A stretch of DNA of 12,653 nucleotides from JBILVQ01 sp044370375 (GCA_044370375.1 JBILVQ010000077.1:1-12653); one strand, 5' to 3'; numbered from the stretch's first letter, positions 1-6,839 are shown. The notes: generated by a model from the sequence alone, not told the origin. Numbers and translations: made by a program.

Positions 1-2
1 GT

Positions 3-824
3 AGTTATAGCCCAACCAACCCCGACCAACTAAATGGAACTGGAGTTTTGGCAATAGGCCAAGGATTTCAAGTTCAGGTAGACCATAACATGACGCTTAC
101 CTTTGAGAATGCTCATAGAGCAGAAAGCAATACGGTAGATTTTAGAAGAAATAAAAAGCCGGAGAATACAGTTTTCCTTAAATTAGAAGGTAGCCACAAC
201 CAGGACTATTTAACGCTGGCATGGGACGAAAATTTCAAGGACGAATTTGAATTTGGCAAGGACGCTGGAAAAATGATAAACCCTGGAAATAATTTTTATG
301 CCATGGCAGGTTCAGAAAAATTAATGTTAGATAGGGTTAAGTCACCAACCACACAATCTATTATTCCACTTGGGCTGGAATTGGCTGAAGGTGGAAATTA
401 TTCATTTTCATGGGAAAATGGCCATATTGACCATTCCAATTTTGATGTTTATTTTCAGGACAAAGAAAGAAATTTGTTGATTCCTGTTAGTGAAACATTT
501 TTTTACCATTTTGTTGCCTCCAAAGGAGAAAACAATGACCGATTTAAACTGGTATTGAGAAACAGAAATACTGCCAAGACAATTGATATTTTTGGTCAAT
601 CAGCCTATTCAGTAATTAATGAGGAGACCTTGTTTATTCAAACGGAATCTAACGAAACCACCAATGCAATGGTTAGTTTGAACAATTTGAACGGTAGTGT
701 GGTTGTACAGGGAAATTATCCCATGAATCAGGGCAAAATTGAAATACAAATCCCAAATTTACCTAAGGGGGTTTATTTTGCTGTTATCAATCAAACTAAA
801 TCAGTTAAAGTAGTAAATTATTAA
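3..824 (+). CDS. C-terminal part of a T9SS-secreted cargo protein (5' truncated by window edge)
   Basis: The reading frame is open from base 3, with no stop before the window edge, so the protein begins upstream. The first in-window start-like codon (TTG at 48) lies inside a conserved strand and is unlikely to be a real start. 273 residues are visible. Residues 19-25 read GQGFQVQ followed by TLTFENAHR (31-39), the pattern 'GQGF-V-...-tFnna-R' seen repeatedly in large secreted Bacteroidota proteins. Residues 179-185 (DRFKLVL) belong to a beta-rich module that commonly precedes the sorting signal. The last ~70 residues resemble a T9SS type A C-terminal domain, ending LPKGVYFAVINQTKSVKVVNY-like strands with a short basic tail. 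In known systems this domain directs outer-membrane translocation and is removed on surface attachment. The catalytic or binding function lies in the missing N-terminal part and cannot be named. A long hairpin follows the stop codon. Confidence 0.8.
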   Translation, partial: SYSPTNPDQLNGTGVLAIGQGFQVQVDHNMTLTFENAHRAESNTVDFRRNKKPENTVFLKLEGSHNQDYLTLAWDENFKDEFEFGKDAGKMINPGNNFYAMAGSEKLMLDRVKSPTTQSIIPLGLELAEGGNYSFSWENGHIDHSNFDVYFQDKERNLLIPVSETFFYHFVASKGENNDRFKLVLRNRNTAKTIDIFGQSAYSVINEETLFIQTESNETTNAMVSLNNLNGSVVVQGNYPMNQGKIEIQIPNLPKGVYFAVINQTKSVKVVNY

Positions 825-830
825 ATCATT

Positions 831-875
831 TAATGCTCGAAATTGAAGGTAAGTTACTTTCAATTTCGGGCATTA
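831..875 (+). terminator. Long near-perfect hairpin between two secreted-protein genes
   Basis: Bases 831-851 pair with 855-875: 21 base pairs, two of them G-U wobbles (837/869 and 848/858), around a 3-nt loop. It starts 6 nt after the stop codon of the upstream gene. The 3' side has only a weak T-rich stretch (TAATTTTG), so it could be an atypical or bidirectional terminator, or a transcript-end stabiliser. That T-rich stretch is also the likely -7 promoter element of the next gene. Confidence 0.6.
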
Positions 876-876
876 G

Positions 877-884
877 TAATTTTG
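877..884 (+). promoter_or_regulatory. Bacteroidota -7 element TAATTTTG upstream of the PKD protein gene
   Basis: TAATTTTG matches the Bacteroidota -7 consensus TAnnTTTG exactly. It ends 7 nt before the ATG at 892, so a transcript starting 5-7 nt downstream would have almost no leader. No clear TTG-type -33 element is visible at the expected distance, because that region is occupied by the hairpin. A weak GAGG at 884-887 could act as a ribosome binding site only if transcription starts further upstream. Confidence 0.45.
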
Positions 885-891
885 AGGAATC

Positions 892-2796
892 ATGAAAAAA
901 CTACTGTTATTTTTATTGCTCACTTTTTTGATCAATAATCACTTAAGGGCACAATTTGGCAATGTTTGGTTGTTTGAGCGTGGTCTTAAAATGAATTTTA
1001 ACAATGACACAATGATTTTCACTCCACCTTGGTTTTCTGGAGTAGTTTTGGAGGCTAATGCGGTAATATGTGACAGCTCTGGAACATTATTGTATTATTC
1101 AAATGGATATGCTGTAAAAGATACTAATTTAATTGAGCTTCCAAATGGGGATTCTTTAGGTGGCTCTCAACAATCCCATCAAGGTGCCTTATTCATTCCA
1201 CATCCAGGAAATCCGGATTTAATTTATTTATTTACAGTTGATTGCCAATTGCCTTTTCAAACAGCAGGAATGGGAGGCTTAACCTATGCCATCATTGATA
1301 AAACTTTGAATGCCGGTGCAGGAGATGTTATTAGCAAAAGAAACTTAATGTTGGCTCCCGTGAAGGAAAAGTTGACAGCTACCCGCCATTGCAATGGGGT
1401 AGATTGGTGGATTGTAACCCATGAATGGAATTCGGATGCCTTTTATTCTTGGAAACTGACACCAAATGGATTGGACACCATTCCGGTTATTTCTCATGTT
1501 GGAGTGGTTCATCAGGACACGGTAGATACAATTTTGTCTCCTGCTTCAAGAGGTGATTTAAAAATTTCACCCAACGGAAAATTAATCGTTGCGCAAATGC
1601 TACGTGGTTATTATTTTGAGCTATTAAATTACAACAATGAAACTGGTCAGGTATTTGATAAAATTTATTCTCAGTATTTTCCGCCCGATTCTTCAGGGCC
1701 AATTAAGGCTCCGTTTTCCTGTACCTTTTCAAAAACATCAAAAACCCTTTACATGACCTGGAGCTATACAGTCGAATTGGTGCGTTACGATTTGTCGGTT
1801 TTGGATTCAACCGCCATTGAAAATTCAATTTATTCCTTTTTTGAAGATTCCATTGCCTTTAACGGAAATGGTGCTGTGCAATTGGGCCCTGACGGAAGAA
1901 TTTATTTTACCACCTTAAATAGTCTAACAGGTGGCCCTGGCTACCTAGATAAAATTGTTTATCCTGATTTACCGTATCCGGATTGCAATATTTCTTACAT
2001 GGAAACCTATTTGAATCCTACCGGGTTTGCAATTGCTGGGATATCTCACATGCCTAATTTTCCTGATTGCATCTTCGCCCGTCAACACATCGCCACACTT
2101 CACATACCCACCTGTACAGGTGCCGACTCTGCCATTGTTGTTTTCGATACCTTGCTCAATGTGGTGCATGATATTAGCTGGGATTTTGGAGACCCTGCTT
2201 CAGGCACAAACAATACTTATGAAGGCACTGATCCCTTTCATCTTTTTTCTGCACCCGGCACCTACACCATTACTTTAACTTTTACAAACCGTTGCAACCA
2301 GTTTGTAATCAGTAGAGATGTTTTTATCCCAAATACTACCCCTCCTGTTGTCCCAACCCTGGTTTTAAATGCGGCATTTTTGGAGGCAAGTGTTTCACCC
2401 AATTACCAATGGTACTTAAATGATAGTGTTATTGTTGGTGCTAATGATTTTGCCTTTGCACCAAATCAAAATGGCATTTACAAAGTCAGTACCACACAAA
2501 ATGGTTGTACTGTTTTTAGTTTACCATTTCAATTAACTGCCGTTGCTTTGGAAAGATTAAGAATGTTCGATTCCTTCTTTTGCATTCAGGCTGATGAGCA
2601 CATTACCCTCCAATGCAATCCAGTCAACGATTGTTTTCAAACCATAGAGCTCATCGATTTACAAGGCCGTATTTTACAAGGCTACCATTATCAGCAGAAA
2701 ATAAGCAAAGTGGAAATTAATTTGCAAGATTTGCAAAGCGGTGTTTATCTGTTAAGGGTAAATGGGAGGGATGTTAGGAAGGTATTGAAGGATTAA
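892..2796 (+). CDS. Secreted beta-propeller-like / PKD-domain protein with T9SS type A sorting domain
   Basis: A 634-residue exported protein, probably carried to the cell surface by the T9SS. Residues 1-20 form a Sec signal peptide with cleavage at A20-Q21, which fixes the ATG at 892 (the next Met is residue 34). The mature N-terminus FGNVWLFERG (22-31) is a signature of large Bacteroidota surface proteins. Residues ~40-395 contain recurring strands such as LKISPNGKLIVA (223-234) and VQLGPDGRIYFT (329-340), suggesting a WD40/TolB-like beta-propeller. A PKD domain follows (WDFGD at 430-434, APGTYTITLTF at 454-464), then an Ig-like module (~489-550). The T9SS domain occupies ~557-634, ending LQSGVYLLRVNGRDVRKVLKD-like. 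The usual 'PNP' of that domain appears as CNP (575-577), and extra cysteines at 564 and 581 are unusual. PKD and Ig-like modules typically bind glycans or act as spacers; no catalytic site is recognisable. The gene is flanked by a hairpin and a terminator, so it is probably monocistronic. Confidence 0.85.
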   Translation: MKKLLLFLLLTFLINNHLRAQFGNVWLFERGLKMNFNNDTMIFTPPWFSGVVLEANAVICDSSGTLLYYSNGYAVKDTNLIELPNGDSLGGSQQSHQGALFIPHPGNPDLIYLFTVDCQLPFQTAGMGGLTYAIIDKTLNAGAGDVISKRNLMLAPVKEKLTATRHCNGVDWWIVTHEWNSDAFYSWKLTPNGLDTIPVISHVGVVHQDTVDTILSPASRGDLKISPNGKLIVAQMLRGYYFELLNYNNETGQVFDKIYSQYFPPDSSGPIKAPFSCTFSKTSKTLYMTWSYTVELVRYDLSVLDSTAIENSIYSFFEDSIAFNGNGAVQLGPDGRIYFTTLNSLTGGPGYLDKIVYPDLPYPDCNISYMETYLNPTGFAIAGISHMPNFPDCIFARQHIATLHIPTCTGADSAIVVFDTLLNVVHDISWDFGDPASGTNNTYEGTDPFHLFSAPGTYTITLTFTNRCNQFVISRDVFIPNTTPPVVPTLVLNAAFLEASVSPNYQWYLNDSVIVGANDFAFAPNQNGIYKVSTTQNGCTVFSLPFQLTAVALERLRMFDSFFCIQADEHITLQCNPVNDCFQTIELIDLQGRILQGYHYQQKISKVEINLQDLQSGVYLLRVNGRDVRKVLKD

Positions 2797-2804
2797 ATTT
2801 TTTT

Positions 2805-2845
2805 ACCAAAGTCAAATCATTGATAGGTTTGGCTTTGGTTTTTTT
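2805..2845 (+). terminator. Rho-independent terminator of the PKD protein gene
   Basis: ACCAAAGTCAAA (2805-2816) pairs with TTTGGCTTTGGT (2828-2839) as a 12-bp stem with one G-U wobble and an 11-nt loop. It runs directly into a seven-T tract (2839-2845). It begins 8 nt after the stop codon at 2796. Confidence 0.85.
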
Positions 2846-2908
2846 GACCCTAATTTATGATTTTAATTTTTCTCAAATATTTCTAGGCGAATTTCAAAGA
2901 TTCAACAA

Positions 2909-2944
2909 AAAAAGCTAAATTTTAATGTAATTCATTAGCTTTTT
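2909..2944. repeat. A/T-flanked inverted repeat in the 2846-2991 intergenic region
   Basis: AAAAAGCTAA (2909-2918) and TTAGCTTTTT (2935-2944) form a perfect 10-bp inverted repeat with a 16-nt loop. The A-tract on one side and T-tract on the other would let it act as a weak terminator on either strand. A stronger terminator already lies at 2805-2845. Its position about 50 nt before the next start codon could also make it a regulatory site. Confidence 0.35.
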
Positions 2945-2979
2945 CACATTTTTAATCAAAAAAAATTACTTTTACGACC

Positions 2980-2987
2980 TATTTTTG
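2980..2987 (+). promoter_or_regulatory. Bacteroidota -7 element TATTTTTG upstream of the lipoprotein gene
   Basis: TATTTTTG matches TAnnTTTG exactly and ends 4 nt before the ATG at 2992 (intervening bases CGCA). The predicted transcription start falls at or within a few bases of the start codon, implying a leaderless message. No Shine-Dalgarno sequence and no convincing -33 TTG are present. Confidence 0.5.
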
Positions 2988-2991
2988 CGCA

Positions 2992-4005
2992 ATGAAATAT
3001 TTTTTCAGGATTAACGGTGTTTTTTTGTTGGCCTTATCGCTGCTGTTTTCTTCCTGCGAAACGGATGTAGATGTTATTGCTCCCTATCAGGAAAAGATGG
3101 TGGTTTACGGATTATTGAATCAAACCGATACCATTCAACTGATAAAAATCAACAAAGTTTTTTTGGGTAAAGGAGATGCCTTGGCAATGGCACAAGTACC
3201 CGACTCCCTGAATTATAATCCTGACGACCTAGAGGTTTATCTCGAAGAAATCAATGCTGCCGGAAACGTAATTCGTAAGATTGTATTAAACGATACCTTA
3301 ATTCCCGGCGGAAATCCTGGCATTTTCACCAAAGAAGAAAACATGCATTTCTATACCTATGAGGTATTGAACAAAGCAAACACTTACAATTTAATCGCAA
3401 AGAATAAAAAATCAGGTTATTTTGTAAGTTCACGCACCCCCTTGATTGATCTGGTAGCCTTTAAGTTGTTAGGCAACGAGGTTTCTTTCAAAACAGATGA
3501 AACTACTTATTCCGATTTTCGCCCCTCCTTTACCACCGGAAAAAATGGTCGTGATTACCAGTTGACCATTCGCTTTCATTACAAAGAATTTGTGCAGGGC
3601 AATGATACAGTCTACAAATTTTTAGATTGGTCGCAGCCTGTTTGGTCGGCTTCTAACCTGAATGGAACCGATGTTAGGGTAGAAACCGTAAAAGGAGAAG
3701 ATTTTTATAAATACCTTCAATCGCGGAAAGATATTGCCTTTAGCGATAATTCTGTTAACCGTTTACCGGGCAACATGGAGTTATTTATTACCGCAGGTGG
3801 AGAGGAACTCAACATCTATTCCGAAATTTCAAAACCCTCTTCAACCGTTATTTATCAGGAACGCCCTTTTTATACCAATATCAAAAATGGCTTGGGTATT
3901 TTCTCCTGCCGCTATGAATCGGTGCATGTTTTTCGTCCACTCACTTTCAGAAGTAAGCTGGAATTGGCTTCCGGACAATACACCAAAGACCTGAATTTTC
4001 AATAG
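2992..4005 (+). CDS. Lipoprotein of unknown function (possibly DUF4249-like)
   Basis: A 337-residue protein with a lipoprotein signal peptide: basic start (K2, R6), hydrophobic core (residues ~9-19), and lipobox LFSSC with the lipidated cysteine at C22. This fixes the ATG at 2992; the next Met is residue 36. The residues after the cysteine (ETDVD) are acid-rich, which in Bacteroidota can favour transfer to the cell surface, though it does not match the published export signals exactly. The mature protein starts with strands MVVYGLLN and DTIQLIKINKVFLG, with frequent aromatic-hydrophobic alternation and no catalytic motif. The arrangement is reminiscent of DUF4249-type Bacteroidota lipoproteins, often found near TonB-dependent receptors, but no receptor gene is adjacent and the assignment is tentative. 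It is probably transcribed alone: a terminator lies upstream and dnaK has its own control region 135 nt downstream. Confidence 0.8.
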   Translation: MKYFFRINGVFLLALSLLFSSCETDVDVIAPYQEKMVVYGLLNQTDTIQLIKINKVFLGKGDALAMAQVPDSLNYNPDDLEVYLEEINAAGNVIRKIVLNDTLIPGGNPGIFTKEENMHFYTYEVLNKANTYNLIAKNKKSGYFVSSRTPLIDLVAFKLLGNEVSFKTDETTYSDFRPSFTTGKNGRDYQLTIRFHYKEFVQGNDTVYKFLDWSQPVWSASNLNGTDVRVETVKGEDFYKYLQSRKDIAFSDNSVNRLPGNMELFITAGGEELNIYSEISKPSSTVIYQERPFYTNIKNGLGIFSCRYESVHVFRPLTFRSKLELASGQYTKDLNFQ

Positions 4006-4030
4006 TCTGTCGTTTTGGCAGAAGCTTTTT
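4006..4030 (+). terminator. Weak hairpin with T5 tract after the lipoprotein gene
   Basis: TCTGTC (4006-4011) can pair with GGCAGA (4017-4022), five Watson-Crick pairs and one G-U wobble, around a 5-nt loop. A TTTTT tract follows 3 nt later (4026-4030). It starts immediately after the stop codon. The stem is short, so this is a weak candidate. The same bases contain one of the TGTC half-sites noted in the dnaK control region. Confidence 0.35.
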
Positions 4031-4095
4031 GGGTGACAGGATTAATTTTTCAGTAAGTATGTCAATTTTTCGGCTGAAAATCGAAAAAGATTAGA

Positions 4096-4111
4096 TGGCA
4101 CAGAGATTGAC
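4096..4111 (+). promoter_or_regulatory. Possible sigma-54-like -24/-12 promoter of dnaK
   Basis: TGGCACAGAGATTGAC resembles the sigma-54 consensus TGGCAC-N5-TTGC. The -24 half is perfect; the -12 half has GA in place of GC at the correct ten-base spacing. A start would then fall near 4122, giving a leader of about 19 nt. Upstream, TGTC/GACA half-sites occur at 4007-4011, 4034-4039 and 4060-4064, roughly 26 bp apart, as could fit binding of an activator or repressor. This is inference from motif similarity only. Confidence 0.3.
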
Positions 4112-4140
4112 TAAAAGGAGGAAAAGAAAAATTAATCATC

Positions 4141-6045
4141 ATGGCTAAAATAATCGGAATTGACCTTGGTACAACAAACTCCTGCGTTTCTGTAATGGAA
4201 GGAAACGAGCCTGTTGTAATTCCCAACAGCGAGGGTCGCAGAACAACTCCTTCAATCGTTGCATTTGTAGATAATGGAGAAAGAAAGGTGGGAGATCCTG
4301 CTAAGCGTCAGGCCATCACCAATCCTAAAAAAACCATTTATTCCATTAAACGATTTATGGGTGAAACCTTTGATAAGGTAAGCAATGAAATCAAAAGAGT
4401 ACCCTACGATGTGGTAAAAGGCGACAACAATACTCCCCGTGTTGCCATTGACGACCGTAAATATTCACCTCAGGAAATTTCTGCCATGGTGCTTCAGAAA
4501 ATGAAGAAAACCGCAGAAGACTATCTGGGAACCACCGTTACAGAAGCGGTTATTACCGTTCCTGCCTACTTCAACGATGCGCAACGTCAGGCCACCAAAG
4601 AGGCAGGTGAAATTGCCGGTTTAACCGTTCGCAGAATCATCAATGAACCAACTGCTGCTGCCCTTGCTTATGGTTTGGACAAAAAGAACCGCGATATGAA
4701 AATTGTGGTTTTCGACTGCGGTGGAGGAACACATGACGTTTCTGTTTTGGAATTAGGAGAAGGTGTTTTTGAAGTGAAATCAACAGATGGTGATACCCAC
4801 CTTGGTGGTGATGATTTTGACCAAGTAATTATTGACTGGTTGGCTGATGAATTTAAAAGCGATGAAGGATTGGATTTGCGTTTAGATCCAATGGCATTGC
4901 AGCGTTTGAAAGAAGGTGCAGAAAAAGCCAAGATTGAATTATCGAGCAGTTCTTCAACAGAAATCAACTTGCCTTACATCATGCCTGTAAATGGCATTCC
5001 AAAGCACCTTGTTAGAACCTTATCTCGCGCTAAGTTTGAACAATTGGCCGATAGTTTAATCAAAAGAACCATCGAACCATGCAGAACTGCTTTAAAGAAT
5101 GCAGGTTACAGTACTTCCGATATTGATGAGATTATTTTGGTAGGAGGTTCAACACGTATTCCGGCCATTCAGAAGGCGGTAGAAGATTTCTTTGGAAAAC
5201 AAGCTTCAAAAGGAGTGAATCCGGATGAGGTGGTTGCGATTGGTGCAGCCATTCAGGGTGGTGTTTTAACCGGTGAAGTAAAAGATGTATTGTTGTTGGA
5301 TGTTACTCCGCTTTCTTTGGGTATTGAAACCATGGGCGGTGTGATGACCAAACTGATTGAAGCGAATACAACCATTCCTACCAAGAAATCAGAAGTATTT
5401 AGTACTGCATCTGATAGTCAAACCTCTGTTGAAATTCATATTTTGCAAGGTGAACGACCCATGGCGGCTCAAAACCGCACCATCGGCCGATTCCACTTGG
5501 ATGGCATTCCGCCCGCACCAAGAGGTGTACCGCAAATTGAAGTGTTGTTTGATATTGATGCAAACGGAATTTTGCACGTATCAGCAAAAGATAAGGCCAC
5601 CGGAAAATCACAGCAAATTAGAATCGAGGCTTCTTCCGGTTTGAGTGATGATGAAATCAAACGCATGAAAGCCGAAGCAGAAGCCAATGCTGATGCCGAT
5701 AAAAAAGCCAAGGAAGAAATTGATAAATTGAACGCTGCCGACAGTTTGGTTTTCTCAACAGAAAAACAATTGAAAGAGTATGGCGATAAAATTCCAGCCG
5801 ATAAAAAAGGTGCCATTGAATCAGGCCTGAGTGATTTGAAAGCAGCACATGCATCAAAAGATTTTGCTGCTATTGAAAGTGCCATGGAACGTTTAAATGC
5901 CGCTTGGACTGCCGCTTCTGAAGATATGTACAAGAATGCATCAACCGCAGATGCTGGTCCGCAAGCCAATGCAGGACAAGAACAAAGCAACACCGGTGAA
6001 GCAACCGATGTAGATTTTGAAGAAGTAAAAGAAGACAAAAGATAA
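4141..6045 (+). CDS. dnaK: Molecular chaperone DnaK (Hsp70)
   Basis: Cytoplasmic Hsp70 chaperone that binds exposed hydrophobic peptide segments and releases them in an ATP-driven cycle with DnaJ and GrpE. It has 634 residues, the usual length. The nucleotide-binding domain (1-380) shows phosphate-1 IDLGTTNSCV (7-16), catalytic K70, PAYFND (141-146), INEPTAAALAYGLD (167-180), phosphate-2 DCGGGTHDVS (192-201) and adenosine-binding VGGSTRIP (334-341). The linker is DVLLLDV (382-388), followed by the substrate-binding beta domain (~390-500), the helical lid (~501-600) and a tail ending DVDFEEVKEDKR, matching the DnaK C-terminus. His at 198, where most bacteria have Phe, is a known variant in this phylum. 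The start is set by the conserved MAKIIGIDLG. An AAAAGGAGG (4113-4121) resembles a ribosome binding site but lies 19 nt from the ATG, which is too far. dnaJ and grpE are not adjacent. A strong terminator follows. Confidence 0.99.
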   Translation: MAKIIGIDLGTTNSCVSVMEGNEPVVIPNSEGRRTTPSIVAFVDNGERKVGDPAKRQAITNPKKTIYSIKRFMGETFDKVSNEIKRVPYDVVKGDNNTPRVAIDDRKYSPQEISAMVLQKMKKTAEDYLGTTVTEAVITVPAYFNDAQRQATKEAGEIAGLTVRRIINEPTAAALAYGLDKKNRDMKIVVFDCGGGTHDVSVLELGEGVFEVKSTDGDTHLGGDDFDQVIIDWLADEFKSDEGLDLRLDPMALQRLKEGAEKAKIELSSSSSTEINLPYIMPVNGIPKHLVRTLSRAKFEQLADSLIKRTIEPCRTALKNAGYSTSDIDEIILVGGSTRIPAIQKAVEDFFGKQASKGVNPDEVVAIGAAIQGGVLTGEVKDVLLLDVTPLSLGIETMGGVMTKLIEANTTIPTKKSEVFSTASDSQTSVEIHILQGERPMAAQNRTIGRFHLDGIPPAPRGVPQIEVLFDIDANGILHVSAKDKATGKSQQIRIEASSGLSDDEIKRMKAEAEANADADKKAKEEIDKLNAADSLVFSTEKQLKEYGDKIPADKKGAIESGLSDLKAAHASKDFAAIESAMERLNAAWTAASEDMYKNASTADAGPQANAGQEQSNTGEATDVDFEEVKEDKR

Positions 6046-6067
6046 GCCTTAGTCTTTCCGGAAAAAG

Positions 6068-6098
6068 AAAAGCCCCGAATTTTTCGGGGCTTTTTTTT
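6068..6098 (+). terminator. Strong rho-independent terminator of dnaK
   Basis: AAAAGCCCCGAA (6068-6079) pairs perfectly with TTCGGGGCTTTT (6083-6094) around a TTT loop, with eight Ts at 6091-6098. It starts 22 nt after the dnaK stop. This is the most classical terminator in the window. Confidence 0.95.
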
Positions 6099-6123
6099 GT
6101 AGTTGCCTGATTTATTATTTTTC

Positions 6124-6163
6124 TACAAATTTGTAAATTTTGTCGATGTTTTTCATAAGTTTG
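6124..6163 (+). promoter_or_regulatory. Candidate promoter with overlapping 12-bp palindrome, upstream of the SRPBCC gene
   Basis: TAAGTTTG (6156-6163) matches the -7 consensus TAnnTTTG exactly, with TTTG at 6130-6133 as a -33-like element 22 bp upstream. The -33 bases lie inside a perfect palindrome TACAAATTTGTA (6124-6135), which could be a dimeric regulator's operator. The expected start near 6169 leaves a leader of about 22 nt, A-rich and without a Shine-Dalgarno sequence. Confidence 0.4.
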
Positions 6164-6190
6164 TCTATGAAACCCTAAAAAAAAAAGACC

Positions 6191-6733
6191 ATGAAAATTC
6201 TCAAATCCGTATTAAAAGTTTTGGTTGCTTTGGTGCTATTGGTGCTGGTGGCAGCCATCTTTATGAAAAAAGAATACGCTGTAGAGCGTGAAATTACCAT
6301 CAACAAGCCGCGTGCTGAAGTCTTTGAATATGTTCGTTTCCTTAAGCATCAGGATAATTTTAGTGTTTGGAACATGAAGGACCCGAACCAAAAAAAGGAA
6401 TACAGAGGAACCGATGGTACCGTTGGTTCCGTTGCCGGATGGGACAGTCAAATGGATGATGTTGGTAAAGGCGAACAGGAAATTAAAGCCATCGAAGAAG
6501 GCGCAAGAATTGATATGGAACTGCGTTTCATTCGACCTTTTGAAGCAACGGATAAGGCTTATTTCCTAACCACTGATGCGGGTCAAGGACAAACAAAAGT
6601 GCAGTGGGGCTTTAATGGCGCTATGCCTTATCCCATGAACATCATGTTGCCTTTCATGAACATGGAAGAAATGCTGGGCGGTGACCTTGAAAACGGATTA
6701 AAGAATTTAAAAAATATTTTGGAGAAGAATTGA
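6191..6733 (+). CDS. Membrane-anchored SRPBCC-family (polyketide cyclase-like) protein
   Basis: A 180-residue protein. Residues ~7-24 are a strongly hydrophobic helix without a clear cleavage site, so the protein is probably held in the inner membrane by its N-terminus. Residues ~28-178 fit the SRPBCC (START/Bet v1-like) fold: an opening strand VEREITINKPRAEVFEYV (31-48) typical of the polyketide-cyclase family, a GSVAGWD turn (79-85), strands ELRFIRPFEATDKAYF-like (110-125) and VQWGFNGAMPYPMNIM (137-152), and a long C-terminal helix (157-178). The fold encloses a cavity for hydrophobic ligands; the ligand cannot be deduced here and no catalytic residues stand out. Such anchored single-domain SRPBCC proteins are common in Bacteroidota and uncharacterised. 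The ATG at 6191 begins the transmembrane helix and fits the predicted promoter; no ribosome binding site is seen. The gene is bounded by terminators on both sides, so it is likely monocistronic. Confidence 0.85.
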   Translation: MKILKSVLKVLVALVLLVLVAAIFMKKEYAVEREITINKPRAEVFEYVRFLKHQDNFSVWNMKDPNQKKEYRGTDGTVGSVAGWDSQMDDVGKGEQEIKAIEEGARIDMELRFIRPFEATDKAYFLTTDAGQGQTKVQWGFNGAMPYPMNIMLPFMNMEEMLGGDLENGLKNLKNILEKN

Positions 6734-6756
6734 TCAATCAAATTCCAACCTTGATG

Positions 6757-6789
6757 AAGCCCTGTAATTTATTTTGCAGGGCTTTTTTT
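6757..6789 (+). terminator. Rho-independent terminator of the SRPBCC gene
   Basis: AAGCCCTG (6757-6764) pairs with CAGGGCTT (6777-6784). The stem can extend inward by a G-U and two A-U pairs. A seven-T tract (6783-6789) follows. It lies 23 nt past the stop codon, in the gap between convergent genes, and has no T-tract on the other strand, so it serves only the plus-strand gene. No terminator was found for the minus-strand peptidase gene in the rest of this gap. Confidence 0.9.
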
Positions 6790-6839
6790 CTTTATTGGAA
6801 TGTGGATGTATTTGGGCCCATGGTTGAGCATTAAATAAA

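Noticed and set aside
5469..6038. Long open frame (189 codons) on the minus strand inside dnaK
   Set aside because: It is antisense to the conserved substrate-binding and lid domains of DnaK. The composition (Ser/Ala/Phe-rich) is what the complement of DnaK codons produces, and it has no promoter or recognisable domain.
6103..6291. Small open frame (62 codons) running from the dnaK-SRPBCC gap into the SRPBCC gene
   Set aside because: It overlaps the likely promoter and palindrome and the 5' part of the SRPBCC gene in another frame, has no ribosome binding site, and its translation shows no protein-like pattern.
6813..6820. TGGGCCCA palindrome in the convergent gap after the SRPBCC gene
   Set aside because: An 8-bp palindrome with no T-tract and no nearby promoter is too short to call a terminator or operator.
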